A stretch of DNA of 20,809 nucleotides. Source: JAGVVZ01 sp964372465 (GTDB lineage: Archaea > Aenigmatarchaeota > Aenigmatarchaeia > CG10238-14). Each line of letters starts with the position of its first letter. Position 1 is the stretch's first letter. This document shows, piece by piece, positions 6,775-13,024 of this stretch. Made by a program: the position numbers and the translations under genes. Under the pieces are notes generated by a model. It worked only from the letters and a program-made list of their open reading frames with translations, had not been told where the DNA came from and made no database searches. Where the stretch lies: NCBI GenBank assembly GCA_964372465.1, contig CAYJRA010000015.1, positions 1-20,809 of the forward strand, written 5' to 3'.

Positions 6775-7269
6775 ATGAGAAAGAATATCCTGAATTATAA
6801 AACTGTTGGTTTAGTGATTTTGATAGCTTCTATCTTATTATCGGTCGTCATATATCTATATACAAAAAGCATGATAGCTATTAGTAATGAATTGCACAAA
6901 GATTGTCCTTTGCCAGAAGGCATATGTCCATACAAAAGAAGCGTGCCGGCAGAATCTACTATTGGTTTTATAATCACATTTGGCTTGGGTCTGTTCGGAT
7001 TGTATCTAATATTCTCTGATTTAGATTCGAAGAAAGAGAATATTGTTGAAAGTGAAAAAGTCAAAGAGTTGGTCAAATCCTTAGAAGGAGATGAAAAAAG
7101 TGTTTGCGAGAAAATAAAGGAGTCGGAAGGCTACATATTCCAGACTGATTTGATGAACAAAACCGGATTTTCCAAAGTGAAAGTCACAAGAATTCTGGAC
7201 AAACTCGAAACAAAGGGCATTGTTGAAAGAAGAAGGCGTGGAATGAGTAACGTAGTTGTATTGAAATAA
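6775..7269 (+). CDS. Membrane-tethered winged-helix regulator with Cys-containing exposed loop
   Basis: 164 residues from the ATG at 6775; a TTG at 6760 is a possible earlier start. Two spans (about 9-29 and 60-80) flank an extracytoplasmic loop with HKDCPLPEGICPYKR (Cys44, Cys51). After the second span comes a charged linker and a cytoplasmic winged helix (about 95-164: YIFQTDLMNKTGFSKVKV as HTH, RRRRGMSNVVVLK as wing). The layout fits a one-component sensor in which an outside signal is passed directly to a DNA-binding domain at the membrane. The two Cys could sense copper or thiol redox. It lies 36 bases after copA with TATA-like CTATAAG between, so it may have its own promoter. Confidence 0.75.
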   Translation: MRKNILNYKTVGLVILIASILLSVVIYLYTKSMIAISNELHKDCPLPEGICPYKRSVPAESTIGFIITFGLGLFGLYLIFSDLDSKKENIVESEKVKELVKSLEGDEKSVCEKIKESEGYIFQTDLMNKTGFSKVKVTRILDKLETKGIVERRRRGMSNVVVLK

Positions 7270-7276
7270 ATCCAAT

Positions 7277-7285
7277 TATTTTTTT
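7277..7285 (+). terminator. T-tract terminator after the Cys-loop regulator
   Basis: A run of T (TTATTTTTTTG) starts about eight bases after the stop codon, typical of archaeal termination. The next gene has a separate TATA-like element (GATTTAAAAAA, about 7338-7348). Confidence 0.35.
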
Positions 7286-7382
7286 GAAAAATCCTGTCAT
7301 ATTAATCTAATTCAGAGAAATTCTTGTTTTCAAAAGATTTAAAAAACATGAAAAATAAATATTGTTATAGGAGTTGGCATTT

Positions 7383-7865
7383 GTGGATACAGAGTTCTGT
7401 AATTTTTTGGGAGGAATGAATGAAAATGGCGAGATTATAATCAAACCTATTGGAGTAGCAAAAAACAATGTTGACAAATCCATGTTGCCTGGGTGGAAAA
7501 ATGTTGTTACAGAAATTGAAATAAATAAGAATTATTCTAAAGGCTTAGATGGTATTGAAGATTATTCTCATATAATAGTCGTATATTGGATTAACAAGGA
7601 GTTAGAGTGTCATCTGAAACATCATCCCCAGGGCAGAAAAGATGTCCCGTATATAGGTATATTCGCATGCAGATGTCCTCAGAGGCCTAACAGGATTGGA
7701 ATGTCAACTGTTAAATTATTAAAACGAAAAGGAAACGTAATAAAAGTAAGGGGTTTGGATATATTGAACGGAACACCTATTATTGACATAAAACCATACA
7801 CACCACAATACGATAAAGTTACAAAAACAAAAATACCGAAGTGGGTAAATAAATTAACATTCTAA
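7383..7865 (+). CDS. trmO: tRNA (N6-threonylcarbamoyladenosine37-N6)-methyltransferase TrmO
   Basis: 160 residues from the GTG at 7383, which has GGAG nine bases upstream; TTG at 7374 and ATG at 7416 are alternatives. The protein belongs to the TrmO/TsaA (UPF0066) family, which uses S-adenosylmethionine to methylate t6A at tRNA position 37. Visible signatures are the N-terminal IKPIGVAKN, the DGIEDYSHIIVVYW strand, the core IFACRCPQRPNRIGMSTVKLL (bacterial form TRSPxRPNPIG), and the C-terminal LDILNGTPIIDIKPYTP followed by D. The protein stands alone between the copper genes and the next cluster, with no functional link evident. Confidence 0.88.
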   Translation: MDTEFCNFLGGMNENGEIIIKPIGVAKNNVDKSMLPGWKNVVTEIEINKNYSKGLDGIEDYSHIIVVYWINKELECHLKHHPQGRKDVPYIGIFACRCPQRPNRIGMSTVKLLKRKGNVIKVRGLDILNGTPIIDIKPYTPQYDKVTKTKIPKWVNKLTF

Positions 7866-7911
7866 TTATATTTAGATCAAGAAGAAAACTTTCAAGAAAA
7901 TATTTTTAAAC

Positions 7912-7927
7912 TAACCATATATGGTTA
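7912..7927. repeat. Perfect 16-bp palindrome in the promoter region of the Cys/Met cluster
   Basis: TAACCATATATGGTTA is a perfect inverted repeat, directly preceded by AT-rich TATTTTTAAAC. It is a candidate operator for the large downstream cluster starting at 8016. It differs from the AATATTTAGATA operators of the copper genes, so a different dimeric regulator would be expected. Confidence 0.45.
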
Positions 7928-7940
7928 TTTTGAATTTAAC

Positions 7941-7970
7941 TGAAACTAGTTTCATCCTAATGTATATACA
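7941..7970 (+). promoter_or_regulatory. Promoter of the 8016 cluster: 14-bp palindrome and TATA
   Basis: TGAAACTAGTTTCA (7941-7954) is a perfect palindrome just upstream of TGTATATACA (7961-7970), the best TATA element. The ATG at 8016 lies about 50 bases downstream, leaving a short leader with a GAGGTTTGA ribosome binding site (8002-8010). The palindrome occupies the TFB-recognition (BRE) side, a usual site for archaeal activators. Confidence 0.5.
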
Positions 7971-8015
7971 CTGTTTCTTTCTAGTAAATTAAAGAAAATT
8001 TAGAGGTTTGAGAAA

Positions 8016-8234
8016 ATGGAAACAAATACAATAATGTTGCTGGTTATTGGGCTAGTGCTGCTAGTGGTTGTGTTCCAGACATTTGAATTGTTCAACATAA
8101 TGAACAAGATGAATGTGAACACTAAGGATATGAACACTAATACGCCGGTGAAAACCAGTGGATTTTCTTCGGAAGAGGAAATGATGCAGGCACATCATGG
8201 TGGCGGTTCAGGTATGCAAACTGGTGGATGCTAG
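8016..8234 (+). CDS. Small membrane-anchored protein with Met/His tail ending in GGC
   Basis: 72 residues. One membrane span near the N-terminus (about 6-27) is followed by a polar extracytoplasmic tail with Met29, Met32, Met39, Met56, Met57, His60, His61, Met67 and a glycine-rich end HHGGGSGMQTGGC. The final residue is Cys72. Met, His and a terminal thiol suggest soft-metal binding or a flexible thiol arm. I know no named family. It is the first gene of the cluster; its stop is directly followed by the next ATG, and the next protein has the same -GGC ending. Confidence 0.65.
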   Translation: METNTIMLLVIGLVLLVVVFQTFELFNIMNKMNVNTKDMNTNTPVKTSGFSSEEEMMQAHHGGGSGMQTGGC

Positions 8235-8708
8235 ATGAAAAGAAAAAAGGAAAAGATCAAAACCACACACATAAATTTAGCATTGTTTTTTTTGATATTG
8301 GCTGTTGGATTCAACCAGTTTCTTATATACAAGATAGAGAACAATTTGAGTTTTTTGACGCCAACTAATGATATTAGCAAAGATCTGAAAAGCGGAGCAA
8401 CTTCAGATTATGGAATATCATTAGACAACCAAGGATACCAGAAACTGCTGGAGTATGAGAATAGCATTACTCTGACAAAAGAACAGAACAGCCAGATTGT
8501 TGGGTTGGATATAAACATGCCTTGCTGCGGGGTTCAAAAAATATTGCCGGCAGGAAACTGTGCTTGCGGTCATCACTTAGCATTGCATGGTTTGGCTAAA
8601 TATTTAGTGACAAACGGATTTGACAGAAACCAAATACAAAACGAGATAAACAAATGGAAAGAAGTTTTTTATCCCGAGTCAGGAAATGGAAATATGGGAG
8701 GTTGTTGA
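8235..8708 (+). CDS. Membrane-anchored Cys/His protein (MPCCG...CxCGHH) ending in GGC
   Basis: 157 residues. A basic N-terminus (KRKKEKIK) and one span (13-34) put the rest outside the cell. After a linker, a conserved-looking core has MPCCG (Cys97, Cys98), NCACGHH (Cys109, Cys111, His113, His114) and LHGLAKYL (His118), followed by a helical EINKWKEVFYP segment. The tail ends NGNMGGC with Cys157 last. The CC/CxCGHH layout is reminiscent of PCYCGC-motif secreted proteins, but the match is only by motif style. Metal, heme or persulfide binding are all possible. Adjacent to the membrane DsbA, so its Cys pairs may be oxidised or reduced by that protein. Confidence 0.7.
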   Translation: MKRKKEKIKTTHINLALFFLILAVGFNQFLIYKIENNLSFLTPTNDISKDLKSGATSDYGISLDNQGYQKLLEYENSITLTKEQNSQIVGLDINMPCCGVQKILPAGNCACGHHLALHGLAKYLVTNGFDRNQIQNEINKWKEVFYPESGNGNMGGC

Positions 8709-9353
8709 ATGAGTAAGAGCGAAGGAGATATAACAATAAAAGTCAAGAACCCATGGAAACTTTTGTTTTTTGTAGTTTTAGTTTTGTTTTCAGGATATTT
8801 TATATACAATAGTTTAACGAAAACGCCAGAGACTCCTAGATCACAGGTAAGTGCGGATGACGACCCATTTAAGGGTGGGGCAAATGCCAAAGTGGTTATA
8901 GTGGAGTTCAGTGATTACCAATGTCCATATTGCGCTAGGGCAGAATCTACTGTTGAGCAGATTCTAGATGCATACGGCAACAAAGTAAAGTTTGTCTACA
9001 GAGATTTCCCATTACCAGGTCATCAGTTTGCACAAAAAGCAGCTGAAGCAACTGAATGTGCTGACGAACAAGGCAAGTTTTGGGAATATCACGATTTGGT
9101 TTTTGAAAATCAGCAATCGTTGTCTGCAGATTCATTAAAGAATTATGCGAGAACTCTAAACTTAGATGGAAGTAAGTTTGATAGTTGCTTAGACAGTGGA
9201 AAATATACGCAAGAAGTTAAGAAAGATTTGAGTGACGGCGCAAAATATGGAGTCGAAGGAACACCAACATTTTTTATTAATGGTATAAAAATACCAGGTG
9301 CCGTTCCATTTGAACAATTCAAACAAATAATCGACAACGAGTTAAAGAAGTAG
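8709..9353 (+). CDS. Membrane-anchored DsbA-family thiol-disulfide oxidoreductase
   Basis: 214 residues. A cytoplasmic N-terminus and one span (about 17-36) anchor a thioredoxin-fold domain of the DsbA/Thioredoxin_4 type. It begins ANAKVVIVEFSDYQCPYC with the active-site CPYC at 72-75. The helical insertion (FAQKAAEATECADEQGKFW) and the cis-Pro loop EGTPTFFING are both clear. The domain should catalyse disulfide formation, isomerisation or reduction of extracytoplasmic proteins. An extra Cys pair (ATECAD and DSCLDS) fits the family. The start directly follows the previous stop. No DsbB or VKOR partner is in the window; the many Cys-rich surface proteins of this cluster are natural substrates. 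Confidence 0.88.
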   Translation: MSKSEGDITIKVKNPWKLLFFVVLVLFSGYFIYNSLTKTPETPRSQVSADDDPFKGGANAKVVIVEFSDYQCPYCARAESTVEQILDAYGNKVKFVYRDFPLPGHQFAQKAAEATECADEQGKFWEYHDLVFENQQSLSADSLKNYARTLNLDGSKFDSCLDSGKYTQEVKKDLSDGAKYGVEGTPTFFINGIKIPGAVPFEQFKQIIDNELKK

Positions 9354-9361
9354 TGATTGCA

Positions 9362-10573
9362 ATGAACTTAGAAAAAACAAGATTTGATTTTCCTGCCATT
9401 AACCAGAAAATTAATGGCAGGCCCGTTATTTATTTCGATAACGCATGCATGAGTCTGAGACCCAAGCAAGTCATACAAGCAATGAACGAGTATTACGAGC
9501 AGTATCCAGCATGTGCCGGTAGAAGCATGCACAAGTTTGCCTCAAAAGTCAATGAAAAAATGGACGAAGCAAGAAACATTATGACCAAATTTATTGGGAC
9601 TAAAAAAAACCAAGAGATAATATTTACTAGGAATACTACGGAAGGATTGAACTTGGTTGCAAATTCTTTGAAGTTTAAATCCGGTGATATAGTGGTCACG
9701 TCTGATAGAGAGCACAACTCTAATCTAATTCCTTGGCAAATACTCTCAAAGAAAAAGAAAATTGTACATAAAGTTGTTAGATCAAAGGAGAATATGACCT
9801 TTGATTTGGAAGCATTTGAAAAGACTATGAGTAAAAATGTGAGACTGGTTTCCATGGTCTACACTTCCAATCTTGACGGCTATACTCTGCCTGTTGAGAA
9901 AATAATAAACATAGCACATGATTACGGATCGTTAATCATGCTGGATTGCGCGCAGTCTGCCCCACATAAAAAAATGGATGTGAAAAAACTAGATGTGGAT
10001 TTCATAGCGTTTAGCGGGCATAAAATGGTTGGTCCTTCAGGTACAGGAATTTTATATGGAAAATATCATCTGTTAGAGGAAATGGATCCGTTCATAGTTG
10101 GCGGAGACACGGTAAGCAGTACAACATATGATTCATATACATTGTTGGAACCACCAGAAAAATTTGAGGCGGGTTTGCAGAATTATGCCGGAAATATTGG
10201 ATTGGCTGCCGCTGCAAAATATATAGAAAACGTAGGAAGAGAAAATATTGAAAGACATGAAGTAGAGGTTAACAAAATAATAACTGATGGAATCAAAGAC
10301 ATGAAAGGTTTATCTATTTTGGGACCACAAAATCCAGAAGAAAGAGGCGGCATAACGTCATTCAATATTAATGGCATTCATTTCCATGATATTGCGATGA
10401 TGCTGGATGATATGGCAAACATAATGATAAGGTCCGGACAACACTGCGTCCATTCCTGGTTCAATGCAAACAAAGTTGAGGGATCTGCCAGAGCATCCTT
10501 GTATTTCTATAACACGAAAGATGAGGCTAAAATATTTATAGAATCACTGAAAAAAATAGGAGAGTTGAGGTGA
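9362..10573 (+). CDS. sufS: SufS-like cysteine desulfurase (class V aminotransferase)
   Basis: 403 residues from the ATG at 9362 with GTGAT upstream; an in-frame GTG at 9353 overlaps the DsbA stop. It is a PLP enzyme of the SufS/CsdA group, which takes sulfur from cysteine as an enzyme persulfide. Features seen: YFDNACMSLRPKQV, the TRNTTEGLNLVA loop, LDCAQSAPHKKMDV, the PLP-binding Lys221 in SGHKMVGPSGTG, and the catalytic Cys362 in RSGQHCVH followed by GSARASLYFYNT. It has no signal or anchor, so it acts in the cytoplasm. Neither SufU/SufE nor SufBCD is nearby. Its place inside a cluster of surface thiol proteins is unusual and suggests a dedicated sulfur-supply role. It could also be the cell's general desulfurase, placed here by chance. 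Confidence 0.85.
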   Translation: MNLEKTRFDFPAINQKINGRPVIYFDNACMSLRPKQVIQAMNEYYEQYPACAGRSMHKFASKVNEKMDEARNIMTKFIGTKKNQEIIFTRNTTEGLNLVANSLKFKSGDIVVTSDREHNSNLIPWQILSKKKKIVHKVVRSKENMTFDLEAFEKTMSKNVRLVSMVYTSNLDGYTLPVEKIINIAHDYGSLIMLDCAQSAPHKKMDVKKLDVDFIAFSGHKMVGPSGTGILYGKYHLLEEMDPFIVGGDTVSSTTYDSYTLLEPPEKFEAGLQNYAGNIGLAAAAKYIENVGRENIERHEVEVNKIITDGIKDMKGLSILGPQNPEERGGITSFNINGIHFHDIAMMLDDMANIMIRSGQHCVHSWFNANKVEGSARASLYFYNTKDEAKIFIESLKKIGELR

Positions 10574-10577
10574 GACT

Positions 10578-11048
10578 GTGGTAATTTGTGTCGTTGCGAT
10601 GTTTGTGTTTGCAATAATGGGAATATTCAGCGCCCGCTATAGAGCATTAGCGAAAGAAGCCTTCTTATGCACCTTTAGAATGATTACATTTAGGCCCTGC
10701 TCTAGTTCACTCGACCAAAGAATCAAATCTAGTATAACATCCAAGCTTATGAAGCCGCTCCCGCATATAGCAAGATTTGTGTATAAGTACTTCAAATTAC
10801 TTTCATTGGCCTTTGTTATGATTTTCTTTGTAAGCATGTTTTATACCGTAAGAGGTGTATATAATTTAGCAGTTCATGGAACATGCGATCCGCATTCAAC
10901 AACCTGCATCTTTAATCCAGGGCATTTACATTGCGGATCCGAACATTGCCTAGCAACAGGGTGTCCATGCGAAGAAAAAGGCTGTGAAGCGCCAGATCAT
11001 TTAGGATGTGACGGCAATTGCACATGCAAGGTAGGTACTTGTGGTTAA
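10578..11048 (+). CDS. Two-span membrane protein with exposed 11-Cys tail
   Basis: 156 residues from a GTG start with GAGGTGA four bases upstream. Spans are about 3-18 and 73-92. The loop between them (19-72) is strongly basic, so it should be cytoplasmic, placing the C-terminal tail outside. The loop has Cys31 and Cys41. The tail (100-156) holds 11 Cys (103, 110, 119, 124, 129, 131, 136, 144, 148, 150, 155) and six His, with motifs GCPCEEKGC and GNCTCKVGTC. This density suggests metal or cluster binding or multiple disulfides. I do not recognise a family. It overlaps the next gene by eight bases. Confidence 0.7.
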   Translation: MVICVVAMFVFAIMGIFSARYRALAKEAFLCTFRMITFRPCSSSLDQRIKSSITSKLMKPLPHIARFVYKYFKLLSLAFVMIFFVSMFYTVRGVYNLAVHGTCDPHSTTCIFNPGHLHCGSEHCLATGCPCEEKGCEAPDHLGCDGNCTCKVGTCG

Positions 11049-11400
11049 AAAAAAGATCAATGACGATAAGATGAAGGCAACCGGAATAATAGGTAGCTTC
11101 AGTAGCATATTGGGTGTAGCGGGATTATATAACGTATGCCATACAATATGCCAAGTTTTGATTGCTGTTTTGGCCATAATTGGTATAACTGTGACAGGCA
11201 TGCCCTTGGCATTTTTGCAAAATTACAGGTTGCCGTTTTCCATATTGGGTTTATTGTCTTCTAGTTTTGGCATGGGTTTTTTTTATTGGACTAAAGTCCA
11301 TTGTAAAATGAAAAAAACCAAGAGAGATTGGTTTTGGCTCATGTTGAATGTAGCTGTATTCGTAATAAGCATAACAGTAATAGTAGGTGGTTTTAAATGA
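11041..11400 (+). CDS. Small three-span membrane protein with CHTIC motif (weakly Mer-like)
   Basis: 119 residues from the GTG at 11041; an ATG at 11071 is a possible later start. About three spans (23-48, 55-80, 98-117). Before or within the first is YNVCHTICQVL, and between spans VHCKMKKTKRDW carries another Cys. The pattern of a short Cys pair followed by a GI.V...P..FL..Y motif recalls small mercuric-ion transport proteins of the MerT/MerC sort, but the similarity is only in layout and I would not assign the family. A role in moving soft metal or thiol reductant across the membrane fits the neighbours. It ends in an ATGA overlap with the next gene. Confidence 0.55.
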   Translation: MVKKKINDDKMKATGIIGSFSSILGVAGLYNVCHTICQVLIAVLAIIGITVTGMPLAFLQNYRLPFSILGLLSSSFGMGFFYWTKVHCKMKKTKRDWFWLMLNVAVFVISITVIVGGFK

Positions 11401-11693
11401 AAAAAAAGAGAGCAAAAGAAAATAATTGGTCTTTGTATGTACTGCTAGTAGCTGTATTGATAATCTTGGGCTGGACTTTGTATACGTTCTTTAAACCACA
11501 GAAAGCGAGTTCGTTGCCCGACACACAGAATTTTGATGCATGCGGTGATTTGAATGACCTGAGCAATATACAACATCTCAGCCATCATCCGTCACAATAT
11601 GCGGATTGCATAAAGAAAGTAAGTCCAGACAAATTCAAACAAGCTACAGAGTTTGACAAGAATGCGTTTATGCAGCAAAACGGAATAAGTTAA
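11397..11693 (+). CDS. Membrane-anchored protein with Cys-HLSHHP-Cys motif
   Basis: 98 residues. A basic N-terminus (KKKRAKEN) and one span (about 12-31) anchor a short extracytoplasmic domain. That domain has Cys49 in DACGDL, the striking QHLSHHPSQYADC with three His and Cys71, and a helical end. Two Cys bracketing a His cluster suggest a metal site or a heme-like site; the Cys could also form a disulfide made by the cluster's DsbA. No named family recognised. ATG overlaps the preceding TGA, so translation is coupled. Confidence 0.65.
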   Translation: MKKKRAKENNWSLYVLLVAVLIILGWTLYTFFKPQKASSLPDTQNFDACGDLNDLSNIQHLSHHPSQYADCIKKVSPDKFKQATEFDKNAFMQQNGIS

Positions 11694-11720
11694 TAATAGC
11701 AAAAGACATAACTGTTATTT

Positions 11721-12395
11721 ATGTCATGGAAAAACGATTTAAGAGATTATGTTATAGCTGCAGTTATAAGTCTTCTAATATTTTCAATTCTTTCTTTTTA
11801 CATTTTTGAAAGGAGGGGTTATTACAATCTTTACATAATGAACAAAGTTCTGGCTGGAACATCCCTTGTTCTTTTGTGTATAGTCCTTTTAATAGGACCG
11901 TTATGCGGATTTTCTCAAAGATTTACGCCATGCTTAACTTTTAGAAAAGAATTTGGTATGATTTCGTTCTTTTTAGCATTAACTCACTCAATAATTTCAT
12001 TTTTCTTCCTTCCAGATAAATTCCCACCAATCTACTTTTTTAATGAAGAACCAGTCTCATTTGTTTTTGGTTTATTATCTATAATTTTATTGACTGGCAT
12101 AGCAATTATTTCTAATGACTTTTTCATGAATAAATTGGGTGCACAACGCTGGTGGTTTATTCAAAGATGGGGTGCCAGAATTGCATTTGTTTTGATATTT
12201 CTTCATCTGACTATAATGAAATATCCTGGTTGGATAACATTCTTTACAAAAGGTGGCAGTGCAGAATTGGCTAGACCATATTTATGGCCAGCCAGTTTCA
12301 TTGTATTTATAACTAGTGTTGTTCTTATAGGTATAAGGATAGTAGATATAATTAGGAGTTTCATGAAGAACAAAAAGCAGGGTGCTTTATCTTGA
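11721..12395 (+). CDS. Ferric-reductase-like transmembrane heme b protein (YedZ/MsrQ-like)
   Basis: 224 residues with six spans. The Ferric_reduct (PF01794) layout is visible: FRKEFGMISFFLALTHSII with a His in span 3, and a WWFIQRWGARIAFVLIFLHLTI segment with a second His, matching the R..LG...F.Y..LH and W..LQR..Y.....LH patterns of MsrQ/YedZ. These His would bind heme b and carry electrons across the membrane. There is no flavin or NAD domain, so a soluble partner is needed. In this cluster it could reduce or oxidise surface thiol/metal proteins using cytoplasmic reductant. It follows the previous gene after 27 bases and overlaps the next small ORF by one base (TGATG). Confidence 0.75.
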   Translation: MSWKNDLRDYVIAAVISLLIFSILSFYIFERRGYYNLYIMNKVLAGTSLVLLCIVLLIGPLCGFSQRFTPCLTFRKEFGMISFFLALTHSIISFFFLPDKFPPIYFFNEEPVSFVFGLLSIILLTGIAIISNDFFMNKLGAQRWWFIQRWGARIAFVLIFLHLTIMKYPGWITFFTKGGSAELARPYLWPASFIVFITSVVLIGIRIVDIIRSFMKNKKQGALS

Positions 12396-12514
12396 TGTGT
12401 GTAGAAATGAAGGATTTGCATAAACATATAATTGAAAATAAGCTAGGAATTTCATCTTATGATTTAATAAAATTAGTTTGTGATAAGTGTTTGTTAAAAG
12501 ATATATGTCCTTAA
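12395..12514 (+). CDS. 39-residue Cys peptide (CxxCx5CP) between the heme protein and hydrogenase
   Basis: An ATG overlapping the previous stop (TGATG) opens a 39-codon frame that fills most of the gap before the hydrogenase. The peptide begins MCVEMKDLHKHIIENKLGIS and ends with a compact Cys motif, VCDKCLLKDICP (Cys29, Cys32, Cys38), plus Cys2. The middle looks like an amphipathic helix followed by 'SYDLIKL'. The CxxCx5CP end resembles a half iron-sulfur or zinc ligand set. The one-base stop/start overlap and the fit of the frame to the gap favour a real gene. Confidence 0.5.
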   Translation: MCVEMKDLHKHIIENKLGISSYDLIKLVCDKCLLKDICP

Positions 12515-12538
12515 TTAATAAGAAATTATATTTTTATT

Positions 12539-13024
12539 ATGAAAAGAAAACTAAGGATAGGTTGGTTTTCATTTACTTGCTGCGAGGATTCAACAATACT
12601 TTTTGTCGAGTTACTTAATGATAGGTTCTTTGAATGGAAGGATAAGATAGACTTTGCACATTTCAGAACAATAAAGAGAAACAACGAGATAAGCGATTTG
12701 GACGTTGCGTTTATTGAAGGTGCTGTGGCAAACCAGGAGGAAGAAGATAAGTTAAAAGAGATAAGAAAGAACGCGAAAAGGTTGGTTGCTGTTGGCAGTT
12801 GTGCTGTTCTTGGAAGCCCTTCGAATCAGAGAAATTTTTTTGATGATGAGAGACTGAAGGAAATTGCTTTCATAATAGAAAGATTCAAACTAAAGGAGAA
12901 AGTATCTTCTGTCGGCGAGGTAGTTTATGTTGACGATACTGTTCCCGGATGCCCGATGAATGAAGAAACCTTTATTTCCGTGCTGGAAAAATATATGAAG
13001 GAGTTTGGTGTTTTTAATGCATAA
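12539..13024 (+). CDS. [NiFe] hydrogenase small subunit (single proximal cluster)
   Basis: 161 residues of the NADH:quinone oxidoreductase 20-kDa-subunit/hydrogenase small subunit family, which holds the proximal [4Fe-4S] cluster between the large subunit and the electron acceptor. It has exactly four Cys, all at ligand positions: adjacent Cys14-Cys15 in SFTCCEDS, Cys88 in AVGSCAVLG and Cys138 in TVPGCPM. The adjacent CC resembles the NuoB form more than the CxxC of most [NiFe] small subunits. Glu60 sits in the conserved IEGAV strand. There is no signal peptide and no medial/distal cluster domain, so the enzyme is cytoplasmic. Its stop lies just after the large subunit's ATG, so the two are translationally coupled. 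Confidence 0.85.
   Translation: MKRKLRIGWFSFTCCEDSTILFVELLNDRFFEWKDKIDFAHFRTIKRNNEISDLDVAFIEGAVANQEEEDKLKEIRKNAKRLVAVGSCAVLGSPSNQRNFFDDERLKEIAFIIERFKLKEKVSSVGEVVYVDDTVPGCPMNEETFISVLEKYMKEFGVFNA

Noticed and set aside
7868..7877. Half-site ATATTTAGAT resembling the copper operator after trmO
   Set aside because: Only 10 bases match, without the inverted half; expected by chance in AT-rich DNA.
7921..7992. 23-codon hydrophobic frame (starting MVILNLTETSF) in the 8016 promoter
   Set aside because: It has no ribosome site, its start lies inside the palindrome, and it covers the TATA; more likely chance.
13005..13016. TTG start 12 bases upstream for the hydrogenase large subunit
   Set aside because: The ATG at 13017 has GGTG at a proper distance and gives the usual short N-terminus before the EGHADLDI motif.
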